Numbered from the stretch's first letter, positions 17,964 through 26,380 are shown. The stretch: DNA of 64,000 bases from an uncultured Eubacteriales bacterium (GCA_902767225.1 CACXGN010000003.1:1-64000); one strand, 5' to 3'. Numbers and translations: made by a program. The notes: a model not told the origin generated them from the sequence alone.

Positions 17964-18077
17964 ATGAAAGGTTTTGTTTCTAAAATTTGTAAATCACAAT
18001 TTGAAATAGAAACAGTATCCCTTTTAAAGCCTTCGTCTTCCTTAATCTCTTTATCTTCTTTATCAGTTAATAATTGA
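17964..18077 (+). CDS. Leader peptide of a putative pyrimidine attenuator
   Basis: This 37-aa frame follows AAGGAG with an 8-base gap; an in-frame ATG at 17958 is too close to that site. The second half is encoded by pyrimidine-rich DNA: in 18021-18060, 32 of 40 bases are C or T and 21 are T. The TGA stop (18075-18077) overlaps the first two bases of the terminator stem that precedes the uracil permease gene. This is the layout of the E. coli pyrL leader, where low UTP slows polymerase and lets the ribosome block the terminator. The function is inferred from layout; the sequence is not homologous to PyrL. Confidence 0.65.
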   Translation: MKGFVSKICKSQFEIETVSLLKPSSSLISLSSLSVNN

Positions 18078-18105
18078 AGTTCCATTTTTTGGAACTTCTT
18101 TTTTT
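18076..18105 (+). terminator. Attenuator-type terminator before uraA
   Basis: GAAGTTCC (18076-18083) pairs with GGAACTTC (18091-18098) around a 7-base loop, followed by seven T residues. It lies between the leader peptide stop and the uraA ribosome site, so readthrough is needed to express uraA unless a further promoter exists. Confidence 0.8.
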
Positions 18106-18142
18106 AAGAAAAACTTGAAGAAAAAATTTTGGAGGTATCAAA

Positions 18143-19558
18143 ATGAACAAACACATGGAACTTGCTTACGGCGTAAGCGATAAACCTAAGTTCCCGCAAC
18201 TTATCGTTTTCGCTTTGCAGCAACTCCTCGCCATCATGGCGGCTACCATCGCTGTTCCCGCGATCATCGGAAACGGGATGTCTCCTTCTGCCGCACTTTT
18301 CGGCGCAGGCGTAGGCACGATAGTTTACTTACTTTTGACTAAATTCAAAAGCCCGGTATTTTTAGGATCGTCTTTCGCGTTCTTGGGATCTATGGCGGCT
18401 GCTTTTGCCGGTGGCGTTTCAATGTCCGTCGGTTATCTCGGTCTTTTGATCGGTGCGGCTTTCGCAGGTCTTGTATACGTTGTAATCGCGATCATCGTTA
18501 AATTCTGCGGCACCGGTTGGATCAATAAGCTTATGCCCGCTGTCGTTATCGGACCTACGGTTGCAATAATCGGGTTATCGCTTGCAGGTAATGCGGTAGG
18601 CGACTTAGTTGCGGACGGCGCTACTAAGACTGCTGCTTCCGGTGCTAACTACGTTGCTTTGGCTTGCGGCCTTGTAACTTTAATCGTAACTATCGTTTGC
18701 TCGGTTTACGGCAAAAAGTTCTTAAAAATGATACCTTTCGTAATCGGAATTCTCGCAGGCTACGCGCTTGCCGCTCTCTTCACCGGAATCGGTGCTTGGG
18801 CAGGAGTTGACGCTCTTAAAGTAATCGACTTCTCTAAATTCAACTCTATTCAATGGTATCCTGACTTCTCGTTCATAACCGCTTTCAGCGGAAATTACAA
18901 CTTTGCCGAAGTAGGTAACTTCGGAGCATACTTAGGAACCATCGCTGTTGCGTATATCCCTGTTGCGTTCGTTGTTTTTGCAGAACACATCGCTGACCAC
19001 AAGAACTTATCTTCCATCATCGGAACCGACTTACTTGAAAAACCCGGTCTTCACAGAACTCTTCTCGGCGACGGTATCGGTTCTATGGCAGGTGCGTTCT
19101 TCGGCGGCTGCCCGAACACCACTTACGGCGAATCCGTCGGTTGCGTAGCGATCTCCGGCAACGCGTCCGTAGTAACTATCCTTTGCACCGCAATAATGGC
19201 AATAGTTATCTCCTTCATCGGACCGTTCTCTACCTTCCTTTCGACAATCCCCGGCTGCGTAATGGGCGGCGTTTGCGTAGCGCTCTACGGATTTATCGCA
19301 GTATCCGGCTTGAAGATGATACAAGACGTTGACCTTAACAAAAAACACAACCTTTACGTTGTATCAACTATCCTTGTAATCGGCGTAGGCGGTCTTAATC
19401 TCAACTTCGGCAAAATTACAATTACCACGGTTGCATGCGCGCTCATTCTCGGCATCATCGTAAACCTTATCTGCGCAAGCTACAAGAAGAAATACGAAGC
19501 AAGAAAGGCTGCGGAAGCGGAAACTGAAAAAGAAGCGGAAGTTAAAGACGCAGAATAA
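18143..19558 (+). CDS. uraA: Uracil permease (NCS2 family)
   Basis: This 471-aa membrane protein of the nucleobase/cation symporter-2 family has about 14 hydrophobic segments. The motif CPNTTYGESVG near residue 320 is typical of the uracil branch, and FALQQLLAIMAATIAVPA near residue 27 is the usual NCS2 start. It should import uracil with protons. GGAGG precedes the ATG. Upp follows 77 bp later, which supports uracil as substrate. The charged C-terminal tail is cytoplasmic. Expression appears controlled by the leader peptide and terminator upstream. Confidence 0.92.
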   Translation: MNKHMELAYGVSDKPKFPQLIVFALQQLLAIMAATIAVPAIIGNGMSPSAALFGAGVGTIVYLLLTKFKSPVFLGSSFAFLGSMAAAFAGGVSMSVGYLGLLIGAAFAGLVYVVIAIIVKFCGTGWINKLMPAVVIGPTVAIIGLSLAGNAVGDLVADGATKTAASGANYVALACGLVTLIVTIVCSVYGKKFLKMIPFVIGILAGYALAALFTGIGAWAGVDALKVIDFSKFNSIQWYPDFSFITAFSGNYNFAEVGNFGAYLGTIAVAYIPVAFVVFAEHIADHKNLSSIIGTDLLEKPGLHRTLLGDGIGSMAGAFFGGCPNTTYGESVGCVAISGNASVVTILCTAIMAIVISFIGPFSTFLSTIPGCVMGGVCVALYGFIAVSGLKMIQDVDLNKKHNLYVVSTILVIGVGGLNLNFGKITITTVACALILGIIVNLICASYKKKYEARKAAEAETEKEAEVKDAE

Positions 19559-19584
19559 TTAAAAACAATACGGAAAAATTAAAG

Positions 19585-19614
19585 TTATCTTGCCCGAAAT
19601 TTCGGGCAAGATAA
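19585..19614. other. 15-bp perfect palindrome between uraA and upp
   Basis: Bases 19585-19599 and 19600-19614 are exact inverted repeats (arm TTATCTTGCCCGAAA) and would form a strong RNA hairpin. No T tract follows, and the upp ribosome site AAGGAG lies about 11 bases downstream. It may stabilise or process the mRNA, or act as a partial attenuator. Confidence 0.5.
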
Positions 19615-19635
19615 TTGCTATATCAAGGAGAAAAA

Positions 19636-20274
19636 ATGAAAGATTATAAAAACGTTCATATTTTAGACCACCCGCTGATTCGCCACAAACTCGCGATCAT
19701 CAGAAATAAAAACACGGACACCAAAAACTTCCGTGAAATAATAGGGGAAATCGCTACCCTTATGGCGTATGAAAGCTTTAAAGACGTTCCCACTCAGGAA
19801 ATCGAAGTAGAAACACCGCTTGAGAAAACCAAGCAGATAGTAGTTAAAGAAAACTCCATAGCGATAGTTCCTATTCTTCGTGCGGGGCTCGGCATGGTAG
19901 ACGGAATTTTAACTCTTTTCCCCGCGGCAAAAGTTGGTCATATCGGACTTTACCGTGACGAAGAAACGTTGGAACCGCAGGAATATTACTGCAAACTTCC
20001 CACCCATATCGACGAAAAAGTGGTTATGGTAGTAGATCCTATGTTAGCAACGGGCGGCAGCGCTTGCGACGCGATCAAAATGCTTAAAAAACGCGGTTGC
20101 AAACGTATAAAACTTATGTCTATAATAGCCGCTCCGGAAGGCGTAGAAAAGGTTGCGGAAACTCATCCCGACGTTGAAATTTACGTTTCCACGTTAGATA
20201 GATGCTTAAACGAAAACGGGTATATTCTTCCCGGTCTCGGCGACGCCGGCGACAGAATTTTCGGAACGAAATAA
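19636..20274 (+). CDS. upp: Uracil phosphoribosyltransferase
   Basis: This 212-aa enzyme converts uracil and PRPP to UMP and pyrophosphate in the cytoplasm. The 13-residue PRPP loop lies in [12 protein letters not shown], and the uracil-binding end [13 protein letters not shown] is present. I start it at ATG 19636 after AAGGAG, giving a standard Upp length and N-terminus ([14 protein letters not shown]); a TTG 21 bases upstream is not needed. It pairs with UraA for uracil salvage and is followed by a terminator. Confidence 0.96.
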   Translation: MKDYKNVHILDHPLIRHKLAIIRNKNTDTKNFREIIGEIATLMAYESFKDVPTQEIEVETPLEKTKQIVVKENSIAIVPILRAGLGMVDGILTLFPAAKVGHIGLYRDEETLEPQEYYCKLPTHIDEKVVMVVDPMLATGGSACDAIKMLKKRGCKRIKLMSIIAAPEGVEKVAETHPDVEIYVSTLDRCLNENGYILPGLGDAGDRIFGTK

Positions 20275-20281
20275 TTTTAAG

Positions 20282-20316
20282 TTATCCGCTTTTTATAGGC
20301 GGATAATTTTATTTTA
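20282..20316 (+). terminator. Terminator of uraA-upp
   Basis: TTATCCGC (20282-20289) pairs with GCGGATAA (20299-20306), followed by T-rich sequence. Confidence 0.8.
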
Positions 20317-20339
20317 AATAATAAAATAATCAATACCGC

Positions 20340-20368
20340 TTGACGGTGCATTGCTTTTGAGTTATAAT
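20340..20368 (+). promoter_or_regulatory. Promoter of the tandem class II aldolase gene
   Basis: TTGACG (20340-20345), a 17-bp spacer and TATAAT (20363-20368). AAAGGAG follows before ATG 20413. Confidence 0.8.
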
Positions 20369-20412
20369 TTTTAAGATAGAAAAAAGCGCAAATTATTAAA
20401 GGAGAATTCATT

Positions 20413-21702
20413 ATGAATTTCAATTTACTTCACCCTGCAGAACAAATCGTTATGCTTATCAACAGGGTATACCAAAAGGGTCTTACCACCACTTCGGGCG
20501 GAAACCTTTCGATACTTGACAGCGACGGAAACATCTGGATAACTCCTTCCGGTATCGATAAAGGATCTTTAACTCCTTCCGATATATGTAAGGTATTGCC
20601 CGACGGCACGGTTATCGGTAAATACAAACCGTCCGTTGAACTTCCTTTCCACAGAAAGGTTTACGAAATGCGTCCGGACGTATCCGCAGTTTTGCACGCG
20701 CACCCACCGGCACTTGTTAGTTACAGTTTGATCCGTAAAATACCGGAAGTAAACATCATACCTAACCCGCACTACGTTTGCGGAAAAGTAGGTATCGCCA
20801 AATACGAAGTTCCGGGATCAGACGCTCTCGCAACCAGAATAGTTGACGAGATCAAAAAAGGTCTTAACGTGGTAGTTATGGAAAACCACGGCGTTATTTG
20901 CTGTGCGAATAACTTATTCGAAGCGTTCAAGCGTTTTGAAACGTTAAACTTTGCGGCGGATATCGGCATCACCGCGGCTATGCTCGGAAAAGCCGACGTT
21001 TTAACCGACGAACAGATCGAAACATACGGCACGAAAGGCAAAGTCGTTTTAGACGAATTCGTTCCGAAAGTTTATAGTTCGGACGAAAGAAGATTAAGAA
21101 AGGAAATGTGTGCTTTAATCCGCAGATCTTACGATCAGGGACTCTTTACCAGCACGCAGGGAACTTTCTCGGTTCGTCTTTCAAAGGATAGTTTCCTTAT
21201 CACGCCTTGCCACGTTGATAGAAAGTATATTGATCCCGAAGACATCGTTCGTATCGATAACGGCAAGTGCGAAGCAGGTAAAAAGCCCAGCCGTTCGGTT
21301 CTTTTGCATAAACGCATATTCGACGATCACCCCGAGATCAACGCGATCACCGTTGCGCACCCCAAACACCTTATGGCGTTCGGTATCACGCACACGCCCA
21401 TCGATTCCAGAACTATTCCGGAATCATACATTTCGATGAGAGATATCGTAAGATTGCCTTTCTGCACCAACGTGTTAGAGCCCGAAAAAGTATCGGCAAG
21501 CATATCTTCTCACTCGCCGGTTATAATGGTGGAAAACGACTGCGTTATAAGCACGGGGAACTCTCTTATCAACGCGTTCGATAGGTTAGAAGTTGCGGAG
21601 TTCACCGCAAACACAATTATCCACGCTAAAATGATAGGCGATATCGTTATGATAAGCGATAAAGAAGTTGAAGACATAAACGTTGCCTTCCACCTTGACT
21701 AA
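20413..21702 (+). CDS. Tandem class II aldolase/adducin protein
   Basis: This 429-aa protein has two class II aldolase/adducin domains, about 1-205 and 222-429. The first has the catalytic set of fuculose-phosphate-type aldolases: Glu in SVELPFH, the zinc pair in LHAHPP and the third His in ENHGV. In the second these become RSVLLH, TVAHPKH and ENDCV, so the Glu, one of the paired His and the third His are lost. The second half is therefore probably structural or regulatory. Substrate is unknown; a sugar-phosphate such as L-fuculose-1-P or a ribulose-type substrate would fit. It has its own promoter and a terminator shared with the convergent ger operon. Confidence 0.82.
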   Translation: MNFNLLHPAEQIVMLINRVYQKGLTTTSGGNLSILDSDGNIWITPSGIDKGSLTPSDICKVLPDGTVIGKYKPSVELPFHRKVYEMRPDVSAVLHAHPPALVSYSLIRKIPEVNIIPNPHYVCGKVGIAKYEVPGSDALATRIVDEIKKGLNVVVMENHGVICCANNLFEAFKRFETLNFAADIGITAAMLGKADVLTDEQIETYGTKGKVVLDEFVPKVYSSDERRLRKEMCALIRRSYDQGLFTSTQGTFSVRLSKDSFLITPCHVDRKYIDPEDIVRIDNGKCEAGKKPSRSVLLHKRIFDDHPEINAITVAHPKHLMAFGITHTPIDSRTIPESYISMRDIVRLPFCTNVLEPEKVSASISSHSPVIMVENDCVISTGNSLINAFDRLEVAEFTANTIIHAKMIGDIVMISDKEVEDINVAFHLD

Positions 21703-21716
21703 TATTTAACGAAGTT

Positions 21717-21744
21717 AAAGAGCGTTGCTTTTGCAACGCTCTTT
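21717..21744. terminator. Bidirectional terminator between aldolase and gerC genes
   Basis: AAAGAGCGTTGC (21717-21728) pairs with GCAACGCTCTTT (21733-21744) around TTTT, with T runs on the + strand and A/T-rich sequence on the other. It serves two convergent transcripts. Confidence 0.82.
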
Positions 21745-22959
21745 TTACTTTTGTCCAGTTACGTTTACTTTGACGCTATATTGAAGTTTATTTAAATAGG
21801 TTTCTTTATATTTTTTATAGTATTTATTATGATAGCGGTAAAGGCTTTCTTTTATGCTGAAAAAGTCGCAACCGGTATTTATCGAAGATTTAATCAGCGC
21901 GTTTAAACTTTTTCCGAATTTTTGTTCTGCGGCAAGTTTAACGGAGACGGGGAGAGTCTGGTTTTTTTCGTAAGTTGCGTCTGAACTCGAAGAATTCAGA
22001 TCGCTTATCTTACAGTATAGGTCGAGAGAAACAGAAAGTTTAACCGCGGTATCGCTTGCCGATATTTCTATTTTCGGGACGCACCGCTTAATTGTCAAAA
22101 GATAGTTTCTTTCTTCTCCGTCTTCAACAACGTTATTCACTTCGAAAGTCGTGTTATAGAAATCTTCGTAAAGCGAATTTCTCGCAAACGTTTCTTCTTT
22201 ATTCAGCGTGCCTACTAAATATCCGTTTTTATATAGCGCCGTGGTCGTCGCGTCGAAAACCACGGGCTTTTCTTTCTGCTGTTCTCCGCTGCTTTGTCCG
22301 CCGCCGTTACTACCGTTACCGCCGTTACCGCCGGAACCGCCGGAAGAGCTTTCTTCTTCGACGATTTTTATTATCGGCATAAATGAAGATCCGCACGGGG
22401 AATAATACCCCGAACAAAAGGTCTTAACGTCAACCTCTGCTATATCCATATCGAACCCAGGGTTTTTGAATAGTATTTTTTGAAGGGCGAAGGCGGAGAT
22501 ATTGTCAAGCGGCGTTGTCTTTTCCAAAATTTCTTTTGCGGTCTTTTCACTCTTAATAACAAGTGCCGAATCCTGCACTCTGAGCGTTTTTGAAAAATAA
22601 TCCAAAACTTTTATAACGTTAGTCCCGTCCAGCCCGTTTCCTATGATTATAATATTGCAAAAGGCAAGCTTTGGAAACCAGCCCGAAACGTCACCGATAT
22701 TTTTGAGCGCCGAGCCTACCGTGTTTCCTTTTCCGCTAACTTGGGCCTTTTGATTTTCGGTATTTATTTGCCTTGCTTCGGGAACGGCTATTTGCGCCGT
22801 TATTTCATATTCGTATTCTCCCGACTCGTCGGTATCCAACGCCAGCGCAGTTATAATAGCGGTCTTTTCTATATCTATAAGTCCGAAGTCGTTTGAAAAG
22901 AAGAATATAAACAAGAGCAAAAATGCAAAGATAAATATTTTAGCTTTGATAAACCGCAT
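21745..22959 (-). CDS. Ger(x)C-type spore germination protein without lipobox
   Basis: This 404-aa protein is the C subunit of a GerA-type nutrient germinant receptor in the spore inner membrane. IDIEKTAIITALALD after the leader and the C-terminal GerAC domain are typical. Family members are usually lipoproteins with Cys-Trp-Asp at the cleavage site; here the corresponding place reads FFSND, so the Cys is absent and the N-terminal helix probably serves as anchor. A Gly/Ser/Asn-rich linker lies at about 202-224. AGGAG precedes ATG 22959, which overlaps the end of the B gene by 20 bp. Confidence 0.85.
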   Translation of the reverse strand: MRFIKAKIFIFAFLLLFIFFFSNDFGLIDIEKTAIITALALDTDESGEYEYEITAQIAVPEARQINTENQKAQVSGKGNTVGSALKNIGDVSGWFPKLAFCNIIIIGNGLDGTNVIKVLDYFSKTLRVQDSALVIKSEKTAKEILEKTTPLDNISAFALQKILFKNPGFDMDIAEVDVKTFCSGYYSPCGSSFMPIIKIVEEESSSGGSGGNGGNGSNGGGQSSGEQQKEKPVVFDATTTALYKNGYLVGTLNKEETFARNSLYEDFYNTTFEVNNVVEDGEERNYLLTIKRCVPKIEISASDTAVKLSVSLDLYCKISDLNSSSSDATYEKNQTLPVSVKLAAEQKFGKSLNALIKSSINTGCDFFSIKESLYRYHNKYYKKYKETYLNKLQYSVKVNVTGQK

Positions 22960-24064
22960 TTTTTTTCTCCTTTTTTGGTTTGATTTCGACTGCGTTTTTA
23001 TCTTTTTTTATTATAAGCAACGGGGCACAGCACGGAAGAATTACAGACATAAATATATAATAATAACCCGCGTAGTTTAATATAAAGTCTTCGATACTTT
23101 TATAATATTCCGAAAATACCGTTATAAGTATCGTCTCTATGCCGATCAAAACAAGAATGGTTATCCACTTGCGCTTTATATCTATAAGTTTGCAAAGTAT
23201 CTTCGAGCAAAAGAACACGGGAAGCGCCGCGCCTATCACGTTTGAAAGAAGAATACAACTTATTCCGAAGTAGTCGAATCGTTCAAGGTTATTTATTACC
23301 GTGGTGTATTTGGAAGTTTCGGTTAGGGCGTAGCGTTGGCGGAAAGATATATAGGTAAATACGCTGTAAAATACCAAAATGAACAAAAGCGTCATAATAC
23401 AAGAGATAACATATGAAAGCGAAAGTTTGATACGGTCTTTTTTGCCGAACTTAAATTCGCCTATAAAAAAGGCGAAATACACCGCGTCGCCGAACCAGTT
23501 GATCGATTTATAAGAACCTTTAATGATGTTCGTAAATCCGTTTGCGCCTATCGGAAGAACGGAGGCAAGGTCAAGGTTATTTATCGATAAGGCTATCAAA
23601 AGGACGTAGCCTATAAGCGTTATCAAAAAGAACACGTCCGCCGCCCTCCCTAAAATACGCAGTTTTTTCACGCAAAGAAAGAACGCGGCGATAAAAAACG
23701 GCAAAAAGTAGAATACGTTTTGGGCATTTAAATAAATAGTGGACTCTACGTATTCTTTCTGTTCGTAAATCGATAGAACCGACTTTAACAGAAAATATAT
23801 AACGTATAGTATCAAAACTATTTTAGACAGCGTTTTTCCGAGCGAACGGGAAAGAAGGGTATAGATATTTGCGTCAGACTTTTTCGCAACGTATAGCAAA
23901 ACCGAAAATACGGCAAAGTCAATAAGAATATTTATAAGCACCGATATCCAACAGTCTTCGCCCGTGATTCCCGCTATAACGCTCGGCATCATAAAGAATT
24001 TACCGAGCGGCAAAAACGCTATAAAAAAAAGACAAATTTGCCGTGTTTTTAACTGATATTCCAT
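22940..24064 (-). CDS. GerAB-type spore germination permease-like protein
   Basis: This 374-aa protein of the amino acid/polyamine permease superfamily has about ten hydrophobic segments and forms the B subunit of a germinant receptor, thought to bind the germinant. GRAADVFFLITLIGY near the middle is characteristic. I start it at ATG 24064, which has GGAGTG at the right distance, rather than GTG 24070, which overlaps the A-gene stop. It is the middle gene of an A-B-C operon, which is the standard order. Confidence 0.87.
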   Translation of the reverse strand: MEYQLKTRQICLFFIAFLPLGKFFMMPSVIAGITGEDCWISVLINILIDFAVFSVLLYVAKKSDANIYTLLSRSLGKTLSKIVLILYVIYFLLKSVLSIYEQKEYVESTIYLNAQNVFYFLPFFIAAFFLCVKKLRILGRAADVFFLITLIGYVLLIALSINNLDLASVLPIGANGFTNIIKGSYKSINWFGDAVYFAFFIGEFKFGKKDRIKLSLSYVISCIMTLLFILVFYSVFTYISFRQRYALTETSKYTTVINNLERFDYFGISCILLSNVIGAALPVFFCSKILCKLIDIKRKWITILVLIGIETILITVFSEYYKSIEDFILNYAGYYYIFMSVILPCCAPLLIIKKDKNAVEIKPKKEKKNAVYQS

Positions 24065-24066
24065 AA

Positions 24067-25512
24067 TCACTCCGTCATTTTATCCACTTTAAGTCTTCTT
24101 TTGTTTCTGTTTTTAATTGACTTCGGGCGGGAAGAAGTCTCTAACATAAATCCCTTATATATTCCGTCTTTTAGATCTTCTTTAACTATCGGCGAAAATG
24201 GTGCGAATATGGGCGTGCCGAAGTTCTCGAACGAAATAAGATATATTAACAAGATAGATAGCGCGACGATTATTCCGTATCCGCCGATAGAACCGCCTAT
24301 AATTAAAAATATCAGTCTTAAAAGGGAAAATGTCTGTTCTAATTCCGGCACGGTATAAAGGCATATCCCCGAAAAGGCTATTATCATCAAGGCGGGGGCG
24401 GATATTATTCCGGCGTTTACAGCCGTTTCACCTAAAACCAGCGCGCCTACAATCGATACGACCATACCAACGTATCTCGGCATGCGAAGACTTGCTTCGT
24501 TTAATATCTCGAATATCAAAAGAGTAAAGAACATCTCGTAACTTGGGGATAGCGGTATACCCTTAATACTGTTTACTATCGTAAGCAAAAAAGAAAGGGG
24601 GATAAGTTGAAGGTGAAATAGTTCCGCGGCGACGAATACTGCCGGCAGCAACATCGATATCAAAACCGAAATAAGCCTTAAAACGCGCATAAAGGTAGCG
24701 GTATACGGCGAATTATAGTAGTCGCTCGGGCTTTGAAAGTCTTCGATAAGAAGATAAGGGACAGTAAGAACGATGGGCGAACCGTCAACTAAAATCGCCA
24801 CCCTTCCTTCCAAAATCTTTGCGGCAAGGATATCGGGCTTTTCGGTGTTTCCCACTTGCTTAAATATCGACGATTTCTTTTCACCCAAATATTTAGAAAC
24901 GTATGAAGAATCTAATAAGGCGTCTATATTGATATTTTGAAGCCTTTCTTTTAAAGAAGAGACTAGTTTTTTGTCCGCGATACCGTCTATATAGCAAAGG
25001 CAAAGTTGCGTATTAGAATAGTTGCCAATGTTAATGTTTATGAATTTAAGACTTTCGGTCTTTAACTTTCTGCGCATAAGCGAAACGTTTACCTGCAAAC
25101 TTTCCACAAACCCTTCTCTGGGCCCTTTTATGACCGAAGAAGTGGGTGGTTCGGTGATCGCCCTTTTTTCAAACATTTTAAGCCCGAAAGACAGGGCGTA
25201 GGTAAACCCGTCGACAAGCAGCACAGTGTTTCCGCCGACAACTTCGGCGGCGGTTTTTTCTATGGTAGAAACAACCTTTTTTTCCGCGCTTAAAAAGGTA
25301 TCGAAAAGTTTTTTACCCGTGAGGCTTCCCTTTAACGAATTAAGCGGCTTAATGATAAATTCGCCTATCCCATGCTTATCGACGATATCTTTTATAAAAA
25401 CGAGCGTGGCTTTTTTATTCGCCGCAGATAGAGGTAAATATTCAACGTCATCCGAATTTAATATTTCTCTTAATTTATCTGCGGTGTTTTCCGATTTTTT
25501 CGATAATGGCAT
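24067..25512 (-). CDS. GerAA-type spore germination protein
   Basis: This is the A subunit of a germinant receptor, 481 aa from ATG 25512. The soluble N-terminal half is followed by about five membrane segments. Typical pieces are LLVDGFTYALSFGLK, EPPTSSVIKGPREGFVE, GRVAILVDGSPIVLTVPYLL and LSPSYEMFFTLLIFEI. A TTG at 25548 extends the frame by 12 residues but overlaps the likely promoter and lacks a ribosome site. Even ATG 25512 has no clear Shine-Dalgarno site and may be read from a leaderless message. Confidence 0.88.
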   Translation of the reverse strand: MPLSKKSENTADKLREILNSDDVEYLPLSAANKKATLVFIKDIVDKHGIGEFIIKPLNSLKGSLTGKKLFDTFLSAEKKVVSTIEKTAAEVVGGNTVLLVDGFTYALSFGLKMFEKRAITEPPTSSVIKGPREGFVESLQVNVSLMRRKLKTESLKFININIGNYSNTQLCLCYIDGIADKKLVSSLKERLQNINIDALLDSSYVSKYLGEKKSSIFKQVGNTEKPDILAAKILEGRVAILVDGSPIVLTVPYLLIEDFQSPSDYYNSPYTATFMRVLRLISVLISMLLPAVFVAAELFHLQLIPLSFLLTIVNSIKGIPLSPSYEMFFTLLIFEILNEASLRMPRYVGMVVSIVGALVLGETAVNAGIISAPALMIIAFSGICLYTVPELEQTFSLLRLIFLIIGGSIGGYGIIVALSILLIYLISFENFGTPIFAPFSPIVKEDLKDGIYKGFMLETSSRPKSIKNRNKRRLKVDKMTE

Positions 25513-25517
25513 ACCGT

Positions 25518-25546
25518 TAGTATAATTACCCGAAGAATTTTTATGC
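25518..25546 (-). promoter_or_regulatory. Possible sigma-G promoter of the ger operon
   Basis: On the minus strand GCATA (25546-25542) and TATACTA (25524-25518) are separated by 17 bp and resemble the sigma-G/F pattern (-35 GCATA, -10 CATACTA). Germination operons are forespore genes in other spore formers. A sigma-A reading (TTGCAT-18-TATACT) is also possible. Confidence 0.35.
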
Positions 25547-25554
25547 AAAAATAA

Positions 25555-25579
25555 AAAAAGGCGGAAATTCCGCCTAAAA
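25555..25579 (-). terminator. Terminator between membrane protein gene and ger operon
   Basis: AGGCGG/CCGCCT forms a short GC-rich hairpin with T runs on both strands between 25585 and the ger operon. It shows that gerA is not simply read through from the upstream gene. Confidence 0.75.
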
Positions 25580-25584
25580 AAATT

Positions 25585-26154
25585 TTATGTTTTTTTATAG
25601 TTTTCCACCGCTGACGCGATGAGTTTTGCCGCAGAGTAAAGTTCTCCGTCCGATATATCTTTGTCGGAATTATCCTTTATTGCCTTTGCGATTTTCTCGG
25701 TGGACTTTTCGTCCACTTTGAAATTTTTAGGATCGGTTTTAACTACGTCGCTAATAATATCCATCACGGCTTTTGCGGTAACGTTTATAGCGCTGTCGCT
25801 GACGTAATCTCGCAAAATTCCTTCGATTATTAAAAGCACGGCGTCGATTTTATCGGTTTCGCCTCTTGCTACGCGCTTTGCCGCGGCAAAGATCGCGGTT
25901 GAGAGCGAACCGCACAATAGACCGGAAGATAAAATTTCGGCTGAAAAATTAAAGCCGTTTCCGCAAATTATTGCGTCGTAAAAAAAGTTAAGTATGATCC
26001 CCGTGGCAAACGGAATATAAGTCTTTACGGTAAACCTTATTTTTTCACCGAAAAACCTGTCTATTAAGATATAGACTATTGCCGATGCGATAGAGATTAT
26101 AACGGACGGGAGAGTGTAAGACTGTAAAAACCCAAAAACATTTAAAGAATTCAT
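25585..26154 (-). CDS. Unknown membrane protein
   Basis: I do not recognise this 189-aa protein. Taken from ATG 26154 (GGGGT just upstream), it has an N-terminal transmembrane helix and two or three more hydrophobic stretches (PSVIISIASAIVYILID, PFATGIILNFFYDAII, GLLCGSLSTAIFAAAK), then a charged helical C-terminus. A longer reading from TTG 26241 adds residues without hydrophobic logic. It lies between the ger operon and sigK and ends in its own terminator. A role in sporulation is suggested only by position. Confidence 0.6.
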   Translation of the reverse strand: MNSLNVFGFLQSYTLPSVIISIASAIVYILIDRFFGEKIRFTVKTYIPFATGIILNFFYDAIICGNGFNFSAEILSSGLLCGSLSTAIFAAAKRVARGETDKIDAVLLIIEGILRDYVSDSAINVTAKAVMDIISDVVKTDPKNFKVDEKSTEKIAKAIKDNSDKDISDGELYSAAKLIASAVENYKKT

Positions 26155-26353
26155 ATTACCCCACTTATTAGGGAGCGTCGAATTCTCCCCGCTCGGCGTG
26201 ATAAGCGGCAAACCTTTCGTAGTATGCAAAATGATTTGCAAAATAGAACGATTCTATATTCTCACCCCCTTATTTTTCCAAGCGCGGAAAAATTGTAAAA
26301 TAAAAAAGCGAAAATAAAAGGGCTTTATGACGAAAAAATAAGAAAAAAGAAAA

Positions 26354-26380
26354 ATATATTTCTTGAGTTTTGCATAAGAT
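26354..26380 (+). promoter_or_regulatory. Possible mother-cell promoter of sigK
   Basis: ATATATT (26354-26360) and CATAAGAT (26373-26380) resemble sigma-E (CATAnnnT) or sigma-K -10 elements. The spacing (12 bp) is slightly short, so the call is tentative. AAAGGAG precedes ATG 26408. Confidence 0.35.

Noticed and set aside
18015-18077. Serine- or leucine-specific attenuation by the Ser/Leu-rich leader peptide
   Set aside because: The downstream genes are uracil permease and Upp, so U-richness of the RNA explains the pattern better. Kept as the rival model within the main finding.
17906-18142. PyrR-type RNA attenuator
   Set aside because: I saw no PyrR binding-loop consensus or competing antiterminator helix, and no pyrR gene nearby.
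22092-22405. Two + strand frames rich in Pro/Arg or Ser/Pro opposite gerC
   Set aside because: They are the complement of the Gly/Ser linker codons of the germination protein on the minus strand.
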